A DNA stretch of 64,000 bases, from positions 1 to 64,000 of the forward strand of contig CAWFKS010000009.1 of assembly GCA_963816435.1 (NCBI GenBank), read 5' to 3'. Shown piece after piece: positions 36,457 to 45,744 of this stretch (its first letter is position 1; the number at the start of each line of letters is the position of its first letter). The DNA is from CAWFKS01 sp963816435 (GTDB lineage Bacteria; Pseudomonadota; Alphaproteobacteria; Rhizobiales; Rhizobiaceae). A program made the position numbers and the translations under genes. The notes below the pieces were generated by a model. It saw only the letters and a program-made list of their open reading frames with translations. It was not told where the DNA came from and made no database searches.

Positions 36457-37172
36457 GCATGCCACGCAAGAAGGCGGCGGTGCTGATTTCCGGACGCGGC
36501 TCGAACATGGCCGCGCTGGTGAACGCCGCAAAGGAACGCGAGTTTCCGGCCGAGATCGTCGGTGTCGTCTCCGACCGGGCCGATGCGCCGGGCCTTTCAT
36601 TCGCCACCTCCGAAGGCATCGCGACGCGCGTCGTGGCCCGAGATGATTTCCCCGGGCGGCCTGAGCACGAAACGGCCCTTGGCAGGGCGCTTGCGGAGAT
36701 CGATGCCGAGATCGTGTGCCTGGCCGGCTTCATGCGCATTCTTTCGCCGCAGTTCGTGGCGAAGTGGAGCGGCCGGATGATCAACATCCATCCCTCGCTG
36801 CTGCCGCTGTTTCCGGGTCTCGAATCGCACTCGCGCGCATTGGAAGCGGGCGTGACGCTGCACGGCTGCTCGGTGCATTTCGTCACCGCCGAGATGGATG
36901 CGGGCCCGATCATCGCGCAGGCCGCGGTGCCGGTGCTGGCGGGCGACGATGCGGACAAGCTTGCCGCGCGCGTGTTGCGGGCCGAGCACAAGCTCTACCC
37001 GGCGGCGCTGTCGCTCGTCGCACAGGGCCACGCCTCGATGCGGGACGGCAGGACCGTGTTCGCCGGTGACCAGCCGGCCACCACGAACACGATGCTCATT
37101 TCGCCCGCGCCCTCCCCGCTTGTGGGCTCGGAAGCCGCCGACCTCGAGCAACTCGCCCGCTTCACGCCTTAG
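36453..37172 (+). CDS. purN: phosphoribosylglycinamide formyltransferase
   Basis: The 239-residue enzyme transfers a formyl group to GAR in purine synthesis. Motifs are L-I-S-G-R-G-S-N-M, L-A-G-F-M-R-I-L, I-N-I-H-P-S-L-L-P (catalytic Asn and His) and H-F-V-T-A-E-M-D-A-G-P-I-I (catalytic Asp). A GTG start at 36453 overlaps the purM stop (GTGA) and sits 8 bp after GGGAGG; ATG at 36459 is the alternative. The last 20 residues are a variable tail. Confidence 0.95.
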   Translation: MSMPRKKAAVLISGRGSNMAALVNAAKEREFPAEIVGVVSDRADAPGLSFATSEGIATRVVARDDFPGRPEHETALGRALAEIDAEIVCLAGFMRILSPQFVAKWSGRMINIHPSLLPLFPGLESHSRALEAGVTLHGCSVHFVTAEMDAGPIIAQAAVPVLAGDDADKLAARVLRAEHKLYPAALSLVAQGHASMRDGRTVFAGDQPATTNTMLISPAPSPLVGSEAADLEQLARFTP

Positions 37173-37238
37173 GCAGCGCGCGATTTGACATCGCCGCCGG
37201 CCCTGCCCCAGCATCGCGGGCAGCAAACGGCGGAGCAC

Positions 37239-38183
37239 ATGCCACATTCCTGCGATCATCATCTTCACAAGACGCTGCATCATCTAGGCTGGGACCGCGC
37301 CAATGCGCCGGTGCTGACCGTTGCGCCCGGCGAGAGCGTCGAGTTCGACACGATCGACGCCTCGGGCGGGCAGATCACCATCGAATCCACGCCCGAAAAC
37401 ATCACCTCAATGGATTCGGCGCGCGTGAATCCGGTGACGGGGCCTGTCTTCATCGACGGGGCGGAGCCGGGCGATGCACTCAGGATCGAAATTCTGGCGA
37501 TGGAGCCGAGCGGCTGGGGCTGGACCGGCAACATTCCGGGTTTCGGCCTGCTTGCCGACCAGTTTCCGGACCCCGCGCTTCACATCTGGCGCTACGATTC
37601 GCAGACGCTTGCGCCGTCTGCGTTCGGCCCCGGCGGCAAGGTGCCGCTGAAACCGTTCTGCGGCACGATCGGCGTCGCTCCAGGATCGCCCGGGCCGCAC
37701 GGCATCATTCCGCCCCGCAATGTCGGCGGCAATCTCGACGTGCGCGACATCGGCGTGGGCACCGAGTTGTGGCTGCCCGTCGAGGTCGCCGGCGCGCTGT
37801 TTTCGGTCGGCGACACGCATGCCGCGCAGGGCGACGGCGAGGTCTGCGGCACGGCGATCGAGAGCCCGATGTCGGTCGCCCTGCGCTTCGACCTGGAAAA
37901 AGGCGCCGGACTGAAGTCGCCGCGCTTCCGAACTTCCGGATCGTCCACCGCGCACAACGATGCCAAGGGTTACGACGTGACGACCGGGATCGGGCCGGAT
38001 CTGATGCAGAGCGCCCGCGAGGCCGTCTCCCGCATGATCGAACTTCTGTGCGCCCGCACCGGCATGGCGGCGGTCGACGCCTACATGCTGGCGAGCGTCG
38101 CCGGCGATCTCAGGATCTCGGAGATCGTCGACGCGCCGAACTGGGTCGTCTCGTTCCATTTCCCGCGCGTCGTGCTGGAATAG
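37239..38183 (+). CDS. acetamidase/formamidase family protein
   Basis: The 314-residue cytoplasmic enzyme matches the FmdA/AmdA family: F-I-D-G-A-E-P-G-D-A-L, G-T-I-G-V-A-P, P-P-R-N-V-G-G-N-L-D-V-R-D-I and D-T-H-A-A-Q-G-D-G-E-V-C-G-T-A-I-E. It probably hydrolyses formamide or another short amide to acid and ammonia. The start at 37239 is preferred (GGAG 6 bp upstream; M-P-H-S-C-D-H-H-L-H). It stands in a different transcription unit from the pur genes, 66 bp downstream. Confidence 0.88.
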   Translation: MPHSCDHHLHKTLHHLGWDRANAPVLTVAPGESVEFDTIDASGGQITIESTPENITSMDSARVNPVTGPVFIDGAEPGDALRIEILAMEPSGWGWTGNIPGFGLLADQFPDPALHIWRYDSQTLAPSAFGPGGKVPLKPFCGTIGVAPGSPGPHGIIPPRNVGGNLDVRDIGVGTELWLPVEVAGALFSVGDTHAAQGDGEVCGTAIESPMSVALRFDLEKGAGLKSPRFRTSGSSTAHNDAKGYDVTTGIGPDLMQSAREAVSRMIELLCARTGMAAVDAYMLASVAGDLRISEIVDAPNWVVSFHFPRVVLE

Positions 38184-38247
38184 CACTCGCACGCTGCCTT
38201 GTCCTTCCGTGCGCAGTTCGGCGCGACGCCCGGCGCCTGGCGCGGCC

Positions 38248-40377
38248 TCAGTCGGCCTTCCTGAGCCACACCCGCGTGTCGTGGAACGCCGCGCCGCCGT
38301 AGGGCGCGATGGAATCCGCCCCCGTCAGCACGTTGATCCCCTCGCCGCGCTCGTGCGCCGAATTCGGCCAGATGCCCTCCGCGATCACCACGCCCGGCCG
38401 CACCGTCTCCGACAGCCTGGCGTGGAGGACCACTTCGCCGCGCCCGTTGCCGATTTCGACCCGGCCGCCTTCTTCAAAGCCGAGAGCCGTAGCGTCCGCG
38501 GGATTGACCAGCAGCTCGGGCCGCCCCTCGCGCTTCTTCGAGGATGGCGTCTCGGTGAAGGAGGAATTGAGAAAATTCCGCGCCGGCGACGTCGCCAGCC
38601 GGAACGGGTGGTCTGCGTCGACGGTCTCGATCAGGTCGACATGGTCGGGAAACACCGGCAGTTGCTGCCACGGCCCGAGCGTGCCCATACGCTCTGGCGG
38701 CTTGTTCGGCGACGGCGTGCCGGCCCAGTCGGGCCTGAACCGGAACTTGCCGTCCGGGTGCGCAAAACCGCTCGTGTAGTGCGCCGTCTCGAACTCCGGC
38801 TGCAGATCCGCCCAGCGGCCTTCCCTGAACGTCTCGAACGTGCCGAGCCCGCGGCTTTCGAGCATCCGGTCGATGTGCTGGCGCTCGCTCATGCCGAAAC
38901 CCGGCAGGTGCGCGACGCCGAGCCGCTGCGCCAGCTCCTCGATGACGAAATGGTTGGTGCGCGGCCCTGCCGGAGGCTCGACCAGCTTGGGGCCGAGCAC
39001 GATGTGCTGGTGGCCGCCGCCCTTGTAGATGTCGTCATGCTCCATGAACATGGTCGCCGGCAGCACGACGTCGGCGAGCCTGGCCGTATCCGTCATGAAC
39101 TGCTCGTGCACGCAGGCGAACAGGTCATCGCGCAGGAAGCCCTGCTTCACCAGCCGCTGTTCCGGCGCGACGTTTGCCGGATTGGTGTTCTGGATCAGCA
39201 TGGCCGTGACCGGCGGTCCGTCCTGCAGCGCCTCGGCATCGCCGGTCAGGACGCGTCCGATCTTCGACTGGTCGAGATGGCGCACGTTCGGCGCGGAGAG
39301 ACTGGTGCCCTTCACCAGCGAGGCATCGAGCTGCAGCACCCCCGAATTGGAGTGGAAGGCACCGCCGCCCTCGTATTGCCAGGCGCCCGTCACCGAGGCG
39401 ATCGAAAGCGCTGCATGCATGTTGACCGCGCCGTTGCGCTGGCGCGAGAACCCGTAACCGAGCCGGAAGAAGGTTCGCTTCGTCGTGCCGACCAGCCGCG
39501 CGAACGCCTCGATCTCGGCGACCGAAAGTCCGGTGATCGCGGCGGCCCATTCCGGCGTCCTGTCGCGCAGGTGCGCCTCCAGACCCGCCGGGTCGTCGGT
39601 GTATCTGTCGAGGAAGTCGCGATCGGCCAGACCGTCGCGGAACAGCACGTGCATGACCGCGCAGGCAAGCGCCCCGTCGGTGCCCGGCCGCACGACCAGG
39701 CCCATGTCGGCCTGCTTCATCGTGGCGTTTTCGTAGATGTCGATGACGACGATCCTGGCGCCGCGCTCCTTGCGGGCCTTCACCGCATGGGTCATCACGT
39801 TGACCTGCGTGACGACGGCATTGGTGCCCCAGATCACCACGCAGTCCGACTTCGCCATTTCGCGCGGATCGGGGCCGCGCAGCGCGCCCGTACCCATGAC
39901 GTAGCCGGTCCAGGCCGGGTTGGTGCAGATCGTGTCGAAGAAGTTCGAATATTTCTTGGCGTGGCGCAGCCTGTTGATGCCGTCGCGCTGCACGAGTCCC
40001 ATCGTGCCCGCATAGTAGTAGGGCCACACGGTCTCCGATCCGTGGCGCGCCTCGGCGGCCTGGAATTTTTCCGCGACGAGATCGAGCGCGGCTTCCCAGC
40101 TCGCCTCCTTCCACACGCCGTCGCCCTTGGCACCGGCGCGCACCAGCGGCTTCAAAAGCCGGTCCGGATGGTGGATACGCTCGGCGTAGCGCGCGACCTT
40201 GGCGCAGATCACGCCTGCGGTGTAGCTGTTTTCCTTGGCGCCGTGCACGCGGCCGATCCGGTTGCCGTCGAGCACCTCGACGTCGAGCGCGCAGGTGGAA
40301 GGACAGTCGTGGGGACACGCCGAGTGGCCGATGGTCACCCTGGCGGCGGCTTCGGGAATGCTGGCTGGGGCGTTCAT
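38248..40377 (-). CDS. molybdopterin-dependent oxidoreductase, DMSO-reductase superfamily
   Basis: The 709-residue protein has the N-terminal 4Fe-4S motif C-P-H-D-C-P-S-T-C, then a fourth Cys at I-C-A-K, followed by the molybdopterin domains (S-D-C-V-V-I-W-G-T-N, V-R-P-G-T-D-G-A-L-A) and a C-terminal dinucleotide-binding domain. No Tat signal is visible, so it is probably cytoplasmic. Substrate is unclear; the subgroup of stand-alone enzymes lacks partners here. moaD and moaE, needed for its cofactor, occur at 49.3 kb. Confidence 0.88.
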   Translation of the reverse strand: MNAPASIPEAAARVTIGHSACPHDCPSTCALDVEVLDGNRIGRVHGAKENSYTAGVICAKVARYAERIHHPDRLLKPLVRAGAKGDGVWKEASWEAALDLVAEKFQAAEARHGSETVWPYYYAGTMGLVQRDGINRLRHAKKYSNFFDTICTNPAWTGYVMGTGALRGPDPREMAKSDCVVIWGTNAVVTQVNVMTHAVKARKERGARIVVIDIYENATMKQADMGLVVRPGTDGALACAVMHVLFRDGLADRDFLDRYTDDPAGLEAHLRDRTPEWAAAITGLSVAEIEAFARLVGTTKRTFFRLGYGFSRQRNGAVNMHAALSIASVTGAWQYEGGGAFHSNSGVLQLDASLVKGTSLSAPNVRHLDQSKIGRVLTGDAEALQDGPPVTAMLIQNTNPANVAPEQRLVKQGFLRDDLFACVHEQFMTDTARLADVVLPATMFMEHDDIYKGGGHQHIVLGPKLVEPPAGPRTNHFVIEELAQRLGVAHLPGFGMSERQHIDRMLESRGLGTFETFREGRWADLQPEFETAHYTSGFAHPDGKFRFRPDWAGTPSPNKPPERMGTLGPWQQLPVFPDHVDLIETVDADHPFRLATSPARNFLNSSFTETPSSKKREGRPELLVNPADATALGFEEGGRVEIGNGRGEVVLHARLSETVRPGVVIAEGIWPNSAHERGEGINVLTGADSIAPYGGAAFHDTRVWLRKAD

Positions 40378-40458
40378 GGTTCCGGTCTATCCGCTTTTCG
40401 GCAGGACGTGTAGGGGAAGCGCGCAACGATCGATGGTGCCACCGCCAAGACGGCCGCG

Positions 40459-41322
40459 ATGAACTACCGCCACATCTACCATGCCGGGAATTTCGCCGAC
40501 GTCGTCAAGCACGTCGTGCTGACGCGCATCGTCGAATATCTCAAGAAGAAGGACAAGGCGTTCCGGGTGATCGACACCCACGCCGGCGCCGGTCTCTACG
40601 ACCTTTCCTCGGAGCAGGCGCAGAAGACTGGCGAATGGCGGGCCGGCATCGGCCGTCTGCGCGATGCGAGCCTTCCGGCGGCCGCTGCCGAATTGCTGGC
40701 GCCCTATCTCGACGCCGTCGCCTCCTTCAATTCCGGGGACGGCATCGCCGACATATCCCGGTTCGCCGGCGCTGGCGCGCCGACTCCTGCGCACGCAGGA
40801 CCGGCTGACGGCGATCGAACTGCACCCGCAGGACGCCGCATCGCTCAAGACGCAATTCGCCGGCGACTTCCAGGTGCGGGTGATCGAACTGGACGGCTGG
40901 CTGGCGCTCGGCGCGCATCTGCCGCCGAAGGAGAGACGCGGGCTTGGTGCTGGTCGATCCGCCCTTCGAGGAGGATGGCGAGTTCGAACGGTTGGTATGC
41001 GGCTTGCAGAAGGCGCACCGGCGCTGGCCGGGCGGCATCTACGCGCTTTGGTATCCGATCAAGGATCATCGCGCGGTCGATCGTTTTCGCGCGCGCTCTA
41101 GCGGAATCGGGCATTCCCGACATTCTCGACATCGCGCTGGAACTGCGCGCGCCTTCCGCCGAGCCGCGCCTCGATGGTTGCGGCGTGGTCGTCGTCAATC
41201 CGCCCTATGCGCTCGAGGCAGAAATGCGGGTGCTGCTGCCCGTGCTCGCGGCGATCCTGTGCGAGGAGAGCGGCCGCACGAGGCTCGACTGGATCGCCGG
41301 GGAAGCGACGGCGCGGGCCTGA
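40459..41322 (+). CDS. rlmJ: 23S rRNA (adenine2030-N6)-methyltransferase (three frameshifts)
   Basis: The reconstructed product of about 288 residues begins M-N-Y-R-H-I-Y-H-A-G-N-F-A-D-V-V-K-H, the hallmark of RlmJ. It has V-I-D-T-H-A-G-A-G-L-Y-D (SAM site), D-R-L-T-A-I-E-L-H-P and V-L-V-D-P-P-F-E-E (catalytic D-P-P-F). The frame changes near 40757, 40942 and 41097 and returns to the original frame at the end. Each segment remains well conserved, so sequence error is likelier than decay. Confidence 0.85.
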   Translation: MNYRHIYHAGNFADVVKHVVLTRIVEYLKKKDKAFRVIDTHAGAGLYDLSSEQAQKTGEWRAGIGRLRDASLPAAAAELLAPYLDAVASFNSGDGIADISRFAGAGAPTPAHAGPADGDRTAPAGRRIAQDAIRRRLPGAGDRTGRLAGARRASAAEGETRAWCWSIRPSRRMASSNGWYAACRRRTGAGRAASTRFGIRSRIIARSIVFARALAESGIPDILDIALELRAPSAEPRLDGCGVVVVNPPYALEAEMRVLLPVLAAILCEESGRTRLDWIAGEATARA

Positions 41323-41326
41323 ACGG

Positions 41327-41758
41327 TCAGGCCTTGCCCGTCACCCTGCGCTTCAGCCGCTCCAGCCCGAGGAAGAAACCTCCGATGCCGTTCGGGCCGT
41401 ACGGCTCGTAGGCGCGCAGGGCCGTGATCCGCTCGCCGTCGGTCTCGACGATGAAGACCTGCGGAAAATGCAGCTTCTGGCCGTTCTTCAATTCGTGGTG
41501 CGTGTCGACCTCGACGCAGCCCGACAGCCCGTCCTCGGCCTCGAAATAACGTTCGATGGTGAAGCCGAAGCTCTTCATCACCGACAGGCCCCAGTCGATG
41601 CCCGCCGCGATCTCGGTCTTCCCGCGCATTTCCGGCTTCGGATAATGCGGATCGAAGAACACGGCGTCGTCGGCGACGAGCGCCATCATCGCCGCCTGGT
41701 CACGCTCGCCGAGCGCATCGAAAACCCGCTGAATCAACTCCCGTGGAATGCCGTTCAT
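41327..41758 (-). CDS. SnoaL/NTF2-like domain protein
   Basis: The 143-residue protein has the cone-shaped NTF2-like pattern: a long N-terminal helix with F-D-A-L-G-E-R-D-Q-A-A-M-M-A-L-V-A-D-D-A-V-F, and a beta-sheet with D-P-H-Y-P-K-P-E-M-R-G and V-F-I-V-E-T-D-G-E-R-I. Such proteins are small-molecule isomerases or binding domains; function is unassigned. It converges with rlmJ, 4 bp away. Confidence 0.75.
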   Translation of the reverse strand: MNGIPRELIQRVFDALGERDQAAMMALVADDAVFFDPHYPKPEMRGKTEIAAGIDWGLSVMKSFGFTIERYFEAEDGLSGCVEVDTHHELKNGQKLHFPQVFIVETDGERITALRAYEPYGPNGIGGFFLGLERLKRRVTGKA

Positions 41759-41915
41759 GGCTTTTGCCCCTTTTCGGCGCCGCACCAGCGGCGCCTCCCC
41801 GACATTCGACGTTATCAGGTGCCCGGCACCGTGCAACACGCTCGCGCGCGCTTGACCCACGCACTGCGCTGGCCGAAAGTGCGGCCGCACGCCCGCGTTG
41901 AAGGAGTCTCGCGAC

Positions 41916-42353
41916 ATGATGCGTCTGACGGCACTCGCCGCCTCGATCTTCACCGCCGCCACGGCTCTGCTGCCGGTGCGGCCAGCCGCCGCCGCCGACA
42001 TGGTGCGCATCTACACCGACAATGGCGGGATCTGCGGCCACAGCAGCGTGCTGAACACGATCAAGCGGAATTTTCGCTACCAGGTGACCCACGTCCCGCA
42101 CCTGCCCGATGTCGACATCGTCGATTTCCGCGGCATCTACGAAAAGCGGCTCCTGCCGGAGAGCGAGAACTGGCCGATCGAGCGCCGCTACTGCGGCGCC
42201 ACCGCCCTCATGTCGGACGGCCACTCGCGTTCGGTGTGGTACCTGATCGAATACGGCATGGGCTTCGCCTCCTTCGGCGACAAGGTCGAATTCTGCGTCT
42301 CCGGTTTCGACCGGTGGCACGTCTATGACGGCGATTGCCGGGTCCTGCGCTAG
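41916..42353 (+). CDS. small secreted protein with four cysteines, unknown function
   Basis: The 145-residue protein has a signal peptide (cleavage near A-A-A-A-D, residue 33) and a mature part with four Cys (I-C-G-H, R-Y-C-G, E-F-C-V, D-C-R-V), suggesting two disulfides. It is rich in aromatic residues late (S-V-W-Y-L-I-E-Y-G). AAGGAG 9 bp upstream fixes the start ATG-ATG. No family is named with confidence. RNase T2 starts 20 bp downstream on the same strand, so the two may be cosecreted partners. Confidence 0.7.
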   Translation: MMRLTALAASIFTAATALLPVRPAAAADMVRIYTDNGGICGHSSVLNTIKRNFRYQVTHVPHLPDVDIVDFRGIYEKRLLPESENWPIERRYCGATALMSDGHSRSVWYLIEYGMGFASFGDKVEFCVSGFDRWHVYDGDCRVLR

Positions 42354-42373
42354 CTCTGCGAAGAACCACAGCA

Positions 42374-43042
42374 ATGCTCCGCGCGGGTCGCATGGCCGGG
42401 TTCGTTGCCGCCGCGGCGGCCGGCGTCGCGCTGCAACTTGCCAGCGCCTCGGCCGACGACGACGTGGCGGGCAAGTTCGACTTCTACGTGCTGTCGCTGT
42501 CGTGGTCGCCCAGCTATTGCGCGGCGGAAGGCGCCGACGCCAACCGGCAGCAGTGCGGCCAGGGCAAGGCCTATTCCTTCATCGTCCATGGCCTCTGGCC
42601 GGAATTCGAGAAGGGGTGGCCACAATACTGCGCCAGCCACGAACCCGAGCGCGTGCCCGATCGGCTGGCCTCGCGATACTACGACATCGTGCCGTCGGCC
42701 GCGCTGATCGGCCACATGTGGCGCAAGCACGGAAGCTGTTCCGGGCTCTCGCAGGCCGATTATCTCGCGAAGGTGCGCGCCGCGCGCCACCGCGTCACCA
42801 TTCCCGGCGGGCTGGACGGCGCGACGAGCGGCAGTCGGGTCGATCCGCAGGCCGTCGAGGCGTCGTTTCGCGCTGCCAACGCCGGCCTTCCGGCGGACGG
42901 GATCGCCGTCACCTGTGAGGGCGGCAACCTGCGCGACGTGCGCATCTGCATGACAAGGGACCTGAAGTTCCGCCCATGCGCCGAGATCGACGCCGATGGC
43001 TGCCGCGTTCCGAGCATCGACATGCCGCCGCCCGGCGGCTGA
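42374..43042 (+). CDS. ribonuclease T2 family protein
   Basis: The 222-residue secreted RNase has a signal peptide (to about residue 27) and the two catalytic segments: F-I-V-H-G-L-W-P-E (first His) and H-M-W-R-K-H-G-S-C (Glu/Lys region and second His). Several Cys form the usual disulfides. It should cleave RNA to 2',3'-cyclic phosphates in the periplasm or outside the cell. The start at 42374 follows the upstream secreted-protein gene. Confidence 0.9.
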   Translation: MLRAGRMAGFVAAAAAGVALQLASASADDDVAGKFDFYVLSLSWSPSYCAAEGADANRQQCGQGKAYSFIVHGLWPEFEKGWPQYCASHEPERVPDRLASRYYDIVPSAALIGHMWRKHGSCSGLSQADYLAKVRAARHRVTIPGGLDGATSGSRVDPQAVEASFRAANAGLPADGIAVTCEGGNLRDVRICMTRDLKFRPCAEIDADGCRVPSIDMPPPGG

Positions 43043-43114
43043 TGTCCCGACCACCCAGCACGGCGCTGTCTCGAAAGCGTCGCCATTTCAATCCTGACTG
43101 TGGAGCACAGAAGA

Positions 43115-43715
43115 ATGCCGCGACTTCTCTATTCGCCCGCCTCGCCCTACAGCGCAAAGGTGCGCATATCCGCTGCCTTTGCCGGCATCGACATCGAGGC
43201 CGTGACCGTCGACACCAACGCCGAGCCGGAGGAACTCATCCGCAACAACCCGCTCGGCAAGATTCCCGGTGCTCATCACGGACGACGGCGAATCGGTCTA
43301 CGACAGCGTCGCCATCGTCCAGTATCTGAACCGCATTTCCGGCAACAAGCTGCTGCCGCGCAACGCCGCAAAGCGGCTCGAGGCGGAACGCCTGGAGGCG
43401 CTGGCCGACGGCATCTGTGATTGCCTGCTCGCCCATGTCTACGAACGACGGTTCCGGCCGGAAGAGAAGATCCACCAGCCATGGCTCGACAAGCAGTGGA
43501 GCAAGGTCTCGCGCGCGCTTGACGCGCTCAACGCCGAGCCGCCGAAACTGCCGAAGAAGATCACCTCCGGACAGATCGCGCTGCGCGCCACGCTGGGTTA
43601 TCTGTCGTTGCGCTTCGATGGAAAATGGGAGCGCGGCCATAGCCGGCTGGTGCGCTGGACCAAGCGGTTCGACGAGAAGTTTCCCGAACTGGCCGAACTG
43701 CTGCCGAGGGGCTGA
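43115..43715 (+). CDS. glutathione S-transferase family protein (one frameshift)
   Basis: The reconstructed 199-residue protein has the GST N-domain (M-P-R-L-L-Y-S-P-A-S-P-Y-S-A-K-V-R, N-P-L-G-K-I-P-V-L-I, E-S-V-Y-D-S-V-A-I) and a helical C-domain with F-R-P-E-E-K-I and L-R-F-D-G-K-W-E-R-G. The frame shifts near 43269, where one extra G separates K-I-P from V-L-I-T-D-D. A terminator follows. Confidence 0.82.
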
Positions 43716-43736
43716 GACGGACGACGCTTTCGCACA

Positions 43737-43769
43737 AAAAAAGCCGGGCGCTGGGGCCCGGCTTTTCCG
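43737..43769. terminator. bidirectional Rho-independent terminator
   Basis: AAGCCGGGC (43742-43750) pairs with GCCCGGCTT (43757-43765) around a 6-base loop. It has a T run on the + side and an A run (43737-43743) that gives T on the - strand. It separates the GST gene from the convergent outer-membrane protein gene. The same stem sequence recurs at 53361. Confidence 0.88.
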
Positions 43770-43807
43770 TTGTCGGTGCGGTCGTCGAGAACCGCCGCTC
43801 AACGTGG

Positions 43808-44477
43808 CTAGAACTTCATGCCGACGCCAACCGAGATCTTGTTGGTGCTGACACCCACGGTCTGCGGACCGCTGCCGGTGTTGAACGTCGTCGTTACCGA
43901 AATCGGTGTAGCGATATTCGACACGGCCGAAGACGCGATCGGTCAGCATTGCGTCGACACCGGCGCCGGCCGTCCAGCCGACCATGGTATTGGTGTCGGA
44001 GCCCGCAGCGTCGCTGATCTTGTGGCGTTCGGCTGCACCACCGCCCGTCACGTAGATGAGCGCCGGACCGGCAGCGTAGCCGAGACGGGCGCGCAACGAT
44101 CCGTCGATGCCGGCGCTGGACTTGGTGCCGGTCACGTCCGTGCCTTCGCGGCCGCTGTAGCCGATGTCGCCTTCGACGCCGTAGACCGCGGCGCCGCTCT
44201 GGCCGTTGTAGCCCATGAACACGCCGCCCAGCCAGCCGCGCGTATTGATGTCGCCGACGGTGGACGACCGGCTCGTGCTGGAGAAGTTGTAGCCCAACGA
44301 AACACCGGCATAGGGGCCGGCCCAGGTATTGACCGGCGCAACGTCCACGGGTGCCGGTTCCGGTGCCGGCGGCTCGCTGTAAACGACGTCGGCGGCCTGG
44401 GCCACGGTCGCTCCGGCGAGAAGTGCGAGGCCGGCAGTGGCAGCCGTCATACGCGTGATTTTGAACTTGGCTCTCAT
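43808..44477 (-). CDS. outer membrane beta-barrel protein, Omp25/Omp31-like (one frameshift)
   Basis: The reconstructed 222-residue protein has a signal peptide (A-Q-A-A-D, residue about 29), a short Pro-rich linker (E-P-P-A-P-E-P-A-P), then W-A-G-P-Y-A-G-V-S-L-G-Y-N-F and alternating amphipathic strands ending with I-S-V-G-V-G-M-K-F. The final Phe is typical of outer-membrane barrels. The frame breaks near 43890, just before F-N-T-G-S-G-P-Q-T. AGGAG precedes the ATG. Omp25/31 proteins are major structural porin-like proteins of rhizobia and brucellae. Confidence 0.85.
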
Positions 44478-44499
44478 TTTGAAAACTCCTTGGCCAATT

Positions 44500-44521
44500 G
44501 AAACGGCATAACGCCCGTTTC
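44500..44521 (-). promoter_or_regulatory. hairpin in the omp 5' leader
   Basis: GAAACGG and CCGTTTC form a 7-bp stem around an 8-base loop, ending 22 bp upstream of the omp start. Leader hairpins often stabilise abundant omp mRNAs or serve as small-RNA target sites; no specific regulator is claimed. Confidence 0.4.
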
Positions 44522-44721
44522 GGTCTCGACGCCCCTTCGTCCGGGAGGGAGAACGAAAAGGTGCGTCTGGTGTTCCAAGCTGTTCGCAGAATGCGGCCGA
44601 ACCGCACCCGAAAAATGAAGTTTCGCTGACGGGAATGCGGCGGAACCATGATGTTGCATCTGCGCCACAGCGTCGGGTGCCGCCCGTCAGCAGACCGATC
44701 GAGGCGAGCCGCTGCGCCGGC

Positions 44722-44750
44722 TTGGAGGGCGTCGCTGCGGTTCCTATATT
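44722..44750 (+). promoter_or_regulatory. sigma-70-like promoter for the Ca2+/Na+ antiporter gene
   Basis: TTGGAG (44722-44727) and TATATT (44745-44750) are separated by exactly 17 bp. Transcription would start near 44757, about 31 bp before the ATG at 44788. Confidence 0.55.
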
Positions 44751-44787
44751 CGGCGACCCTTGGCGATTCCGAGTGGTCTTCCCGCTC

Positions 44788-45739
44788 ATGCTGTTCAGCA
44801 TCATTTCGCTCGCCGCCGGCCTCGTGCTGCTGCTCTTTGCGGGCGATCTGCTGGTCAAGGGCGCGGTCGGCCTGTCGGAGAATCTCGGGATCCCGCCGCT
44901 GGTGATCGGCCTCACGGTGGTCGCCTTCGGCACCTCCGCGCCCGAACTCGTCGTCTCGGTCGGTGCCGCGCTCTCGGGCGCGCCCGGCATCGCCGTCGGC
45001 AATATCGTCGGCTCCAACATCGCCAACGTGCTTCTCGTGATCGGCCTGCCGGCGCTTTTCGCGCCAGTTGCGGCGACCGAGACTGGCATGCGCCGCAACG
45101 TCACGGTCATGCTCGGCCTGACGCTGCTGTTCATGTTTCTCCTGTCGAACGGGGTGATCGGCCGCCTCGAAGGCGCGCTGCTGTTCGCGGGTCTGTGCGG
45201 CTTCGTCGCGCGGCAGGTCTGGGTGGCGCAGAAGAGCCAGCCCGATCCGGCGCATGATTTCCACGAGGAAGTCGGCCCCGCCCCGCATGATCCCAAACGG
45301 GTCGGCGCCTATCTGCTGATCGGGCTCGTCGGACTGCCGATCGCCGCGCACCTCACCGTCACGGGTGCGGTCGGCATCGCCGAGCGATTCGGCATTTCCG
45401 ACACGGTGATCGGCCTCACCGTGGTGGCGATCGGCACGTCGCTGCCGGAACTGGCGACGACGCTGATGGCCGGCATCAGGCGCAATTCGGCCGTTGCGGT
45501 CGGCAACGTCGTCGGCTCCAACATCTTCAATGTCGCCTGCATCATGGGACTGACGGCGCTGATCAAGCCGGTTCCGGTCGACCATCACCTCGTCGCGGTC
45601 GACATGTGGGTGATGCTGGCGTCCGCGGCCCTGCTCGCGCTTCTTGCATACGCGCGGGTCCGCGCGGGCAAGATGGTCGGCATTGCCATGCTGGCCGCCT
45701 ATGCGGTCTATATGTTCGCAATTCTGAACGGGTGTCTGA
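44788..45739 (+). CDS. calcium/sodium antiporter (stop lost by apparent frameshift)
   Basis: The protein of about 316 residues has two inverted repeats of the Ca2+:cation antiporter family, each with G-T-S-x-P-E-L and G-N-x-V-G-S-N-I-x-N. It should exchange Ca2+ or K+ for Na+ or H+ across the inner membrane. As sequenced, the frame runs on through the start of the next gene. Removing one base at about 45736 creates TGA at 45737-45739, right after F-A-I-L-N-G-C, leaving a normal end and a free ribosome site for the SDR gene. Confidence 0.82.
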
Positions 45740-45744
45740 GGAGA

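Larger units (their letters stand above)
44478..44787. other. 310-bp intergenic region between divergent omp and Ca2+/Na+ antiporter genes
   Basis: No supported gene lies here. It holds the omp Shine-Dalgarno AGGAG (44487-44483 on the - strand), a hairpin in the omp leader (44500-44521) and a good promoter for the antiporter (44722-44750). The central part around 44580-44700 shows nothing further. Confidence 0.7.
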
